NCBI RefSeq assembly: GCF_042186555.1
Contig: NC_133328.1
Coordinates: 354,358,250-354,422,249 of the forward strand
Reading direction: 5' to 3'
Origin: Aquarana catesbeiana
Taxonomy: Eukaryota; Chordata; Amphibia; Anura; Ranidae
DNA: 64,000 nucleotides
The notes beneath the pieces were generated by a model. The model had not been told where the DNA came from and did not search any database. It saw only the letters and a program-made list of their open reading frames with translations. How positions within the stretch are numbered: the first letter of the stretch is position 1; every line of letters begins with the position of its first letter. Positions 55,340 to 64,000 of this stretch are shown here, in pieces. A program made the translations under genes and the position numbers.

Positions 55340-55631
55340 CATTTTAACTGCAAGACACAACACAAGACAAACCCTAATGTCAGCCTAAAGTCTTCTAAAC
55401 TTGTCCAAATACAGGCCACAATCTAGAAGCAGTATAGGCCCAATTTTAAATATTACCTTCGTTACCACGATCGGCGCCTCTGATACTCTTTCCTCCGCTC
55501 ACAGATCGTACGTACTACGCATGCGTGTTACGCTTTATAGACACTGCGCATGCGTGAAACTCCGCCCGCCCCTGATGTTCTTTCTAGTCTATTCCCCGCC
55601 CCTTCTCATTCGTCACAGTGGGGAAGAGCAC
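55340..55631. promoter_or_regulatory. Divergent promoter block of element B
   Basis: Inverted counterpart of 37726-37950: GCGCATGCG, TTTATAGAC, GGCGCCGATCGTGG-type first-exon sequence (inverse) and a CTTCG/GTAA donor remain. It now drives only the Myb-like gene, because the MADF coding part is deleted. Confidence 0.6.
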
Positions 55632-56863
55632 ATGGTGGAGACACAGCAGGTGTCTGATAATTACACCACCGAGGAGGAGGAGGAAAGCCCGAAGCCTGAA
55701 ACGTCCCGATCTAGAAGGAGATGATTTAAGGCCTCAAATATGTCCTTTGTGGAGATGGTGGAGATGGTCGACATCCTAAAGAAGGCCGACTATGGCGGGA
55801 AGTATGGACCTTACCCCAACCCAAATGTTAGAAAGGCCAAGATAATGGCGAAAGTGGTCAAGAGTCTGCACCGGAATTTTGGGGTACGACGATCCAAGGA
55901 TCAGCTCAGGAAGCGGCGGTCGGACCTCAAATTAAGGGAGCACGAGCAGTACGGAAGGATCAGGAGAGTGCTGCAAAAAAGTAAGTGCTTTTCTTTACTG
56001 TTGTACAGTTTAAAATGGCAACTTTCATGTTCATGGGCACATTGTTCATTCGTATGAAACATTGTTCGTTCGGCCTAGAAAACACCATTGTTTTGGCCAT
56101 ATGCATTTGAATACATTTTTTATGGTCTACTTCTCTTAAAATAATTTTGTTGTGTAGATGGGTTTGTAACTAGAATGTAATGCAAATTACAGCAGTTTTC
56201 ACATCTGGACACAGGAGCACTAGTGTGGGACACAAGAACACCCTTTTTATTAGGGGGTCCCACACAGGTGCTCCAGTGTATACTATAGGGGTGACTCCAT
56301 CTGTGAAGCTTGTACAAAACAGGTAAGTATTCAAGCTTGACAAAGGACAAACATTTTTCTTCATCTTGGAACTCTGCCAAAATAGACAATTGTACCCCAC
56401 TTCCAAGCAATGTTTCACATTCCTATTTGTGCCATCAAATATCTGTGTGCTAAGTATACCTATTTTTTTTTACATAGGGGAGAAAAGACTCGGAGGACAC
56501 CACTCACCCGTGGAGACCACAGACCCCCCACCTCTGGAAGAAGTGGAGACCCACCAAAGACAACAGGAGGAGGAGGAGGAAGGAGATGTGGTGGAAATTG
56601 TCACCACAACAGGTGAGTGTCTGCGACCACAGGCTCAGGTAATAGATGGATGCCGACATATTTATAATACATGGTGTGTTTTTGTTTCTATCTTTTTAGG
56701 TGATCGTGATGTTCTGGATCCAGGTCATTTCACCTCTGAAAGTGCACAGATCCTGATCGGGGAGATCATGGGGTGTAACAGGGACTTGGAAAACATCCAG
56801 AAAAACATCAATGATGTTCAAAAAAAAATGAAGAACATCATTGATGTTTTAGGGAGAGTTTAA
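55632..56863 (+). pseudogene. Harbinger Myb/SANT-like gene (element B)
   Basis: Same three-exon layout as in element A: exon 1 55632-55980, exon 2 56478-56612, exon 3 56700-56863, with GTAAGT/GTGAGT donors and TAG acceptors. Exon 1 holds the Myb/SANT-like domain (EMVDILKKADYGGKYGPYPN, KSLHRNFGVRRSKDQLRKRR) and, unlike A, its intact continuation LREHEQYGRIRRVLQK. Exon 3 ends with the predicted helix (ESAQILIGEIMG, DLENIQKNINDVQKKM). A TGA at 55722-55724 inside the arginine run truncates it, and the upstream ATG used in A is lost. Confidence 0.85.
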
Positions 56864-56942
56864 AACCCCTCCAAATCCCTTACCTTTTTTGTGCTTTTTG
56901 GGATCTAAAAATTTCTCACATTTTTTGACATATTCGAGAAAA

Positions 56943-57154
56943 GCCAAATTTTGAAAATGCACACAGTGTGTCAACATGTGCTATCTGCCATCACAGGAGA
57001 TCAATGTATGCGTTTTGGGGGTGCAACCCTTTCCTCAATAATAAAGTAGCTAGGAGTAAGGGGTTGCACCCCCAAAACACGTCCCTTGATCCCCCATGAT
57101 GGCAGGTAGCACATGTTGACATTCGACAATTTGTGTGCATCTTCAAAATTTGGC
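56943..57154. repeat. Hairpin downstream of the Myb-like gene (element B)
   Basis: Mirror arms from GCCAAATTTTGAAAATGCAC to GTGCATCTTCAAAATTTGGC. Corresponds to 36120-36332 in element A and contains AATAATAAAG in the plus strand. Confidence 0.8.
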
Positions 57155-57779
57155 TTTTCCAGGGGTGACTTCACCCCATCTGAATGCAATATCAAACACA
57201 GTTTCTAAATACTCATGTCTGATATTGCCTTCAATTTCTTTAAAAGTTGAACTTTGTAAGTTCCAGATTTGTGTCTTTCTTGTTGGTTTTAAACATGCCT
57301 GTTTTACCTTAACTACTTCAGCCCCGGAAGGATTTACCCCCTTCCTGACCAGAGCACTTTTTACAATTTGGCACTGTGTCGCTTTAATTGCTAATTGCGC
57401 GGTCATGCAATGCTGTACCCAAACAAAATTCGCGTCTTTTTCTTCCCACAAATAGAGCTTTCTTTTGATGGTATTTGATCACCTCTGCCATTTTTATTTT
57501 TTGCGCTATCAATGGAAAAAGAACGAAAATTTTGAAAAAAAATGATATTTTCTACTTTTTGTTATAAAAAAATCCAATAAACTCAATTTTAGTCATACAT
57601 TTAGGCCAAAATGTATTCAGCCACATGTCTTTGGTAAAGAAAAATGTCAATAAGCGTATATTTATTGGTTTGCGCAAAAGTTATAGTGTCTACAAACTAG
57701 GTTACATTTTCTGGAATTTACACAGCTTTTAGTTTATGACTGCCTATGTCATTTCTTGAGGTGCTAAAATGGCAGGGCA

Positions 57780-59580
57780 GTACGAACCCCCCCCCCAAAT
57801 GACCCCATTTTGGAAAGTAGACACCCCAAGGAAATTGCTGAGAGGCATGTTGAGCCCATTGAATATTATTATTTTTGTCCCAAGTGATTGAATAATGACA
57901 AAAAAAAAAAATTTACAAAAAGTTGTTACTAAATGATATATTGCTCACACAGGTCATGGGCATATGTGGAATTGCACCCCAAAATACATTTAGCTGCTTC
58001 TCCTGTGTATGGGGATACCACATGTGTGGGACTTTTTGGGAGCCTAGCCACGTACAGGGCCCCAAAAACCAAGCACCGCCTTCAGGATTTCTAAGGGCGT
58101 AAATTTTTGATTTCACTCCTCACTACCTATCACAATTTTGAAGGCCATAAAATGCCAAGATGGCTCAAACCACCCCCCCAAATGACCCCATTTTGGAAAG
58201 TAGACACCCTAAGCTATTTGCTGAGAGGCATGTTGAGTCCATGGAATATTTTATATTTTGCCACAAGTTGCAGGAAAATGACAAACTTTTTTTTTTTTTG
58301 CACAAAATTGTCACTAAATGATATATTGCTCACAGAGGCCATGGGCATATGTGTAATTTTACCCCAAAATACATTCTGCTGATTCTCATGAGTATGGGGA
58401 TACCACATGTGTGGGACTTTTTGGGAGCCTAGCCGCGTACGGGGCCCCGAAACCAAGCACTGCCTTCAGGATTTCTAAGGGCATAAAGTTTTGATTTCAC
58501 TCCTCACTACCTATCACAGTTTTGAAGGCCATAAAATGCCCAGATGGCACAAAACAACCCCCAAAGGACCCCATTTTGGAAAGTAGATATCCCAAGCTAT
58601 TTGCTGAGAGGCATGTTGAGTCCATGGAATATTTTATATTTTGACACAAGTTGCGGGAAGTGACAATTTTTTTTTTTTTTTGCACAAAGTTGTCACTAAA
58701 TGATATATTGCTCAAACATGCCGTGGGCATATGTGGAATTACACCCCAAAATACATTCTGCTGCTTCTCCTGAGTACGGGGATACCACACGTGTGGGACT
58801 TTTTGGGAGCCTAGCTGCATACGGGGCCCCAAAAACCAATCACCGCCTTCAGGATTTCTAAGGGCGTAAATTTTTGATTCACTCCTCATTACCTATCACA
58901 GTTTCGAAGGCCATAAAATGCCAAGATAGCACAAACCCCCCCAAATGACCCCATTTTGGAAAGTAGACACCCCAAGCTATTTGCTGAGAGGCATGGTGAG
59001 TATTTTGCAGCTCTCGTCTGTTTTTGAAAATGAAGAAAGACAAGAAAAATATGTTTTTTTTTCTTTTTTCAATTTTCAAAACTTTGTGACAAAAAGCGAG
59101 GTCTGCAAAATACTCACCATACCTCTCAGCAAATAGCTTGGGGTGTCTACTTTCCAAAATAGGGTCATTAGGGGGGGGGTTTGTGCCACCTAGGCATTCC
59201 ATGGCCTCCGAAACTGTGATAGGCAGTGAAGAGTGAAATCAAAAATTTACGCCCTTAGAAAGCCTGAAGGCGGTGCTTGGTTTTCGGGGTCCCCGTACGT
59301 GGCTAGGCTCCCAAAAAGTCTCACGCATGTGGTATCCCCATACTCAGGAGAAGCAACAGAATGTATTTTGGGGTGTAATTTCACATATTCCCATGGCATG
59401 TTTAAGCAATATATCATTTAGTGATAACTTTGTGCAAAAAAAAAAAAATGTGTCTTTTTCCCGCAACTTGTGTCACAATATAAAATATTCCATGGACTCG
59501 ACATGCCTCTCAGCAAATAGCTTTGTGTGTCTACTTTCCAAAATGGGGTCATTTGGGGGGGTTTTGAACTGTCCTGGCAT
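57780..59580. repeat. Expanded inverted subrepeat array
   Basis: Four plus-oriented units start at CCCATTTTGGAAAGTAGA motifs (about 57804, 58187, 58570, 58949), spaced by about 380 bases. They are followed by inverted units ending near 59165 and 59555. The shorter element at 21978 has two plus units. Copy number therefore differs between family members. Confidence 0.85.
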
Positions 59581-59639
59581 TTTATGCACAACATTTAGAA
59601 GCTTATGTCACACATCACCCACTCTTCTAACCACTTGAA

Positions 59640-60720
59640 GACAAAGCCCTTTCTGACACTTTTTGTTTACATGAAAAAATAATTTTTTTTGCAAGAAAAT
59701 TACTTTTAACCTCCAAACATTATATATTTTTTTAAAGCAAATGCCCTACAGATTAAAATGGTGATTAAAATGGTTTCATTTTTTTTTTCACATAGTATTT
59801 GCGCAACGATTTTTCAAACGCATTTTTTTGGGAAAAAACAGACTTTTTTAAATTTTAATGCACTAAAACACACTATATTGCCCAAATGTTTGATGAAATA
59901 AAAAAGATGATCTTAGGCCGAGTACATGGATACCAAACATAACAAACTAAATACATTTTTAAAAGCCTTTAAAAGCCTTTACAGGTTACCACTTAAGATT
60001 TACAGAGGAGGTCTACTGCTAAAATTACTTCCCTCGATCTGACCTTTGCGGTGATACCTCACATGCATGGTCCAATTGCTGTTTACATTTGACACCAGAC
60101 CGATGCTTGCGTTCGTCTTTGTGTGAGAGAGGGGGGGGGCAGGGGTGCTTTTTTTTTTGCTTTTTTATCTTATTTTTAAACTGTTCCTTTCATTTTTTTT
60201 TTAATCATTTGTAATGTTATCTCAGGGAATGTAAATATCCCCTAGCAATAGGTAGTGACAGGTACTCTTTTTTGAAAAAACTGGGGTCTATTAGACCCTA
60301 GATCTCTCCTCTGCCCTCAAAGCATCTGACCACACCAAGATCGGTGTGATAAAATGCTTTCCCAATTTCCCAATGGCGCTGTTTACATCCGGCGAAATCT
60401 AAGTCACGAAATGCTCGTAGCTTCCGGTTTCTTAGGCCATAGAGATGTTTGGAGCCACTCTGGTCTCTGATCAGCTCTATGGTCAGCTGGCTGAATCACC
60501 GGCTGCATTCTCAGGTTCCCTGTTGGGACAGGAGAGCCAGAGAAAAACATGGAAGACGGTGGGGGGGATTCCCTCCCACTGCTTGTAAAAGCAGTCTAGA
60601 GGCTAATTAGCCGCTAGGATTGCTTTTACATGAAAGCCGACCGCTGGCTGAAAAGAATGATACCAAGATGATACCTAAACCTGCAGGCATCATTCTGGTA
60701 TAACCACTCAAAGTCTAGCA
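59640..60720. other. piggyBac element, conserved 3' UTR segment
   Basis: Co-linear with 23535-24660 of the other element, with small length changes at T-runs. No gene. Confidence 0.6.
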
Positions 60721-60884
60721 ACATACCAGTACGTTGCTGGTCCTTGTTGGGCATATATTGTAAACTTTTTTTTCATGCAGCCTGTGGGCTGAACGAAAAA
60801 AAGAGATGGATCGGTGGGTATGCCCACCATTAGAATACCTCCCTTCATCCACCCACTTCTAATGATGGGCATACATGCACTGTA

Positions 60885-61800
60885 TATATATGCCGAAGCA
60901 TGGGGGCATCCTCCCACAAAATACAGGAGCAAATCGCTCCTCCACCCACTGCTGCCCCCATGCTTCAGCATATATGCTGAAGTATGTAACTGTGGTGGTG
61001 AAATCACCTCCGACAGCGCTGGAGTCACGGCTTTATATATTGTGGGAGCAAACGCTGTTGCTGTCAAGATAAATAAATCCGCGCTGCAACTGAATGGCGT
61101 ACCTGCTAAGCAAATGATGGTTAACAATAAAACAAAGTAACATTACAGTATAACAGTAAGACTTACCATACCTGCAAAGCAAATACAAAAAAAACATAGT
61201 AAAAAATAAAACATTTAACGCAACCTGTGCCTAAAATATATATATGCCGAAGCATGGGGGCATCCTCCCACAAAAGGCAGGAGCAAATCGCTCCTCCACC
61301 CACTGCTGCCCCCACGCTTCGGCATATCTGCTGAAGTATGTAACTGTGCTGGTGAAATCACCTCCGACAGCGCTGGAGTCACGGCTTTATATATCGTGGG
61401 AGCAAACGCTGTTGCTGTCAAGATAAATAAATCTGCGCTGCAACTGAATGGCGTAGCTGCTAAGCAAATGATGGTTAACAATAAAACAAAGTAACATTAC
61501 AGTATAACAGTAAGACTTACCATACCTGCAAAGCAAATACAAAAAAAATAGTAGAAAATAAAACATTTAACGCAACCTGTGCCTAAAATATATATATGCT
61601 GAAGCATGGGGGCATCCTCCCACAAAAGGCAGGAGCAAATCGCTCCTCCACCCACTGCTGCCCCCACGTTTCGGCATATATGCTGAAGTATGTAACTGTG
61701 GTGGTGAAATAACCTCCGACAACGCTGGAGTCACGGCTTTATGTATCGTGGGAGCAAACGCTGTTGCTGTCAAGATAAATAAATCTGCTCTGCAGCTGAA
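60885..61800. repeat. Tandem array, about 353-bp unit, nearly three copies
   Basis: TATATATGCCGAAGCATGGG recurs with starts near 60891, 61245 and 61597 (spacing 354 and 352). Each unit has a hairpin pairing ATGCCGAAGCATGGGGGCA with TGCCCCCATGCTTCAGCAT. The third unit ends within the element's ordinary 3' UTR. The array has no counterpart at 24.6 kb. Confidence 0.88.
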
Positions 61801-62184
61801 TGGCGTACCTGAAAACAAAAAAATGGTTACCAACAAAACACATTAAACAGTAAAGTATAAAAAAATTGCATATCTGAAAAGCAAACATTGTAAAACATAA
61901 TAACAATAAAACATTGCAGAATAGAATACAGTAAAAAAGAGCAGAACAATAGAGAGAGAATAGAGAGAGAGAGAACAATAAAACAACAACTATTTTTTTT
62001 TTATTTTTTTTTTTTTTTTGTGTTTTTTTTTTTTTTATTTTTTTTTACTTTTTATTTTTTTTACACTTTTTTTAGTAACTTTAACTTTTGTAACTGGTAT
62101 CAGGTTTGGGTCTCTCAAAATGGGATGGCATCTTGGGAGACCCTGTGAAAGTGTGTCCTAGTCTGTGCAATGCTGTACCCTACG

Positions 62185-63962
62185 CTAAAACTCAACTAGT
62201 GTATGGTAGCGTTCAAAACATTCACCAATGCATAGACCAGGATTGTCAGGACAGGAGGGACAATAATACCGGGTGTCACACCTATATCCGTGCTTGCTGC
62301 AGACACAACATCTTTTTTGGGGGGCTCGTTGGGTAGGGGTACTCAGGACATAAGGAAAATGCCTCTCATGCAGCCGGCTTACTGCATTTGGTTGGGGAAG
62401 GTGAGGTGGAGCACCGTCTGGAAACAGAAGAGCTCTGACGATCTCTTCCTGGAATTTAAGGAAGGATCCAGTCTGTCCTGAAGCTCTGTATAGCACATGA
62501 GCGTTCAGCAAAGCCAATTGAAATAAATAAACAGACACTTTTTTGTACCAGCGTCTGGCCTTACGGGCAACTAGGTACGGTGCCAACAACTGGTCGTTAA
62601 GGTCCACCCCTCCCATATTTTGGTTATATTCGTGGACACAGAGGGGTTTCTCCACAACACCAGTCGCCGTAGTAATTTGGACCATCATGTATGCATGAAG
62701 GGAGGTAAGAACGAAAACATTCTTATTATCCCTCCACTTCATAGCGAGCAAGTTATTACACTTCAAGCAGGCTCTCTCCCCCAGCCTAAGACGGGAATCT
62801 ACAAGCCACTGGGGAAAGCCCCGGCGATTAGGTCGCCCGGTGCCACATGTTCCAATCTGTTGATCAAAAAGGTGACTAAAAAGTGCACGCTCCTGTAATA
62901 ATTGTCCACGTACAAGTGGTACCCCTTTCCGAATAAGGGTGACACCAAGTCCCACACAATCTTGCCAGCGCTTCCTATGTAGTCAGGGCAGTTTGTCGGC
63001 TCTACGTGACTATCTTTGCCCTCATAAACCATAAATCTACATGTATAGCCTGTGGCCCTGTCACAGAGCTTATACATCTTGACCCCGTATCTGGCACGCT
63101 TGCTGGGAAGGTACTGTTTGAATGACAAGCGGCCAGAAAATTTAATCAGGGACTCATCAAAGCAGACAACTTGATGGGGAGTAAACAAGTCTGCAAAACG
63201 TTGAAGTGGTTTACGAGGGGCCGAATTTTGTAGAGCCGATCGTATCCAGGGTCTCCACGAGGACGACAGAGTTCATTGTTGTTGAAGCGCATGAACCGCA
63301 AAATCTGCTCGTATCGTGCTCTGGTCATGGAGGCAGAGAACACGGGCATATGGTAAATTGGGTCAGTGGACCAATATGACCGCAACTCACTCTTTTTATT
63401 TATGCCCATGTTGAGGGAAAGATCTTAAATTCGGAGACCGTAATTGGTCTCCAATCTCTGGCAAGGGAGGACTGGGGAAAAGTGTCGATGTGTTGACCAG
63501 CGTATAAATTGCTTTGGTCCACAATAGATCTATAGAGATCTTCGGTGAAAAACAGCGAATAAAAATCCAGTGGCGTAAAATCAACTGTTTCCACCTGAAT
63601 TCCGGGTTGGCCAGTAAATGCGGGAAGTACGGATGCTGCAGAAGTGGTGGGTTCCCAATTCAGTTGGCGAATGCAGCAGGAAGGGCACTATGAGCACGAC
63701 GGGCGGCGCTAGTACTTCTCTACTACATACGAGGGACCTGCGGTTCTTGCACTTCAAGGACAGAAGAAGAAGATGGGGGTCTGGTAAGCCTGACCTTGGC
63801 AGGGACCACAACTTCGTTGTCAGAGCTATCTGTCATGGAGCTGCTGTCCTCTACAGGATCGTATTCTGAGCCTGAATCTGACAGATGCGTGACTTCCTCT
63901 TCACTATCTGTCATGCTCAGAAACGTGTAGGCCTCTTCACTAGTGTACCTTCGATTTGCCAT
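62185..63962 (-). pseudogene. piggyBac transposase, full length with frameshifts
   Basis: DDE_Tnp_1_7 transposase that excises at TTAA without a footprint. The start MANRRYTSEEAYTF at 63962 is followed by an acidic N-terminus. Then come TPLDFYSLFFTEDLYRSIVD, SMTRARYEQILRFMRF, the first aspartate in CFDESLIKFSGR, the second in HLYVDNYYRS and the third in MGGVDLNDQL. A cysteine/histidine-rich C-terminus follows (CCVCSKHGYRCD, YYCPSCPDNPGLCIGECF), the family's DNA-binding domain. Segments occupy three frames, so at least four frameshifts (about 63720-63600, 63410, 63190 and 62950-62880) break it. All three catalytic aspartates survive, suggesting recent inactivation. Confidence 0.92.
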
Positions 63963-64000
63963 TTTGGGCTCTAAATTTAGGGGTACACTAGTGAGACTCC

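Larger units (their letters stand above)
55039..57308 (-). mobile_element. Harbinger element B (inverted), cut by a piggyBac insertion
   Basis: The end TGCCCCATACACACGGTCGG follows TAA (55036-55038). From left to right: terminal region (to about 55330), the start of the MADF gene's first intron and exon in inverse orientation (55340-55490), the shared promoter, the Myb-like gene (+), and the hairpin (56943-57154). It stops at a TTAA (57309-57312) where the piggyBac-type element begins. Compared with A, the MADF coding exons are missing; the transposase part would lie beyond the piggyBac element. Confidence 0.85.
57313..64000 (-). mobile_element. piggyBac-type element, full-length family member, runs off the window
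   Basis: Begins after TTAA (57309-57312) with CTACTTCAGCCCCGGAAGGA, the same end as 21978. It has an expanded inverted subrepeat array, a 3' UTR, a three-copy 353-bp tandem array absent from the shorter element, and a complete but frameshifted transposase on the minus strand. The other end lies beyond 64000, so its length exceeds 6.7 kb. Confidence 0.88.

Noticed and set aside
1..64000. Host protein-coding exons or tRNA genes
   Set aside because: I looked for conserved frames and tRNA-like A/B boxes outside the repeats and found none I could support by eye; a homology search could still find short exons in the unassigned stretches at 17.3-18.8, 51.7-53.0 or 54.3-55.0 kb.

Overview
The window looks like intergenic DNA from a large vertebrate genome, most likely an amphibian and probably a ranoid frog. 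This is an inference from repeat content: L1/Tx1-type LINEs, Tc1 elements, PIF/Harbinger elements whose ends carry the ACACACGGTCGGA motif, and piggyBac-type elements starting TTAACCACTTCAGCCC. I found no host gene exon, tRNA, rRNA or CRISPR array. Almost every protein-like reading frame belongs to a transposon, and nearly all are broken. The MADF gene of a Harbinger element (38001-38979) is the best preserved.

Layout. 1-6035: 5'-truncated L1-type LINE (+) with ORF1 tail, ORF2 and poly(A). 6852-9821: a 3-kb foldback element with arms of about 1.4 kb. 9824-10612: a Tc1 fragment. 10.8-17.3 kb: short inverted-repeat elements around a broken L1 ORF1 (-). 18837-21361: a Tc1 element (-) split by a TTAA-flanked MITE. 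21978-27045: a piggyBac-type element, internally deleted, with large inverted and tandem subrepeats.

27.7-40.4 kb is one old L1 (-) opened by nested insertions: a gag-only Ty3/Gypsy element (28946-31344, target duplication GTTTC), a solo LTR (31382-32096, duplication AATAT), and Harbinger element A (from 32913). Element A carries a transposase gene (+), a Myb/SANT-like gene (-) and a MADF gene (+). The last two diverge from a promoter region of roughly 130-150 bp.

41.3-45 kb: foldback relic, MITEs and a (TA)n tract. 45073-49462: a Tc1 element (+) split by a 2.76-kb hAT-type element (8-bp duplication CATTACTG) that contains two minisatellites. 49.9-54.4 kb: Harbinger MITE, a decayed piggyBac relic, a Rex1-type LINE 3' end. 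55039-57308: Harbinger element B, inverted relative to A, retaining the Myb-like gene. It is interrupted by a second piggyBac-type element (57313 to beyond 64000), whose transposase is full length but frameshifted and keeps all three catalytic aspartates.

How the parts relate. The Harbinger transposase, its Myb-like partner and the short elements sharing its ends form one autonomous/non-autonomous family. The two piggyBac-type elements are a complete and an internally deleted version of one family. Unambiguous nestings (hAT in Tc1, TTAA MITE in Tc1, LTR elements and Harbinger in L1, piggyBac in Harbinger B) give a relative insertion order.
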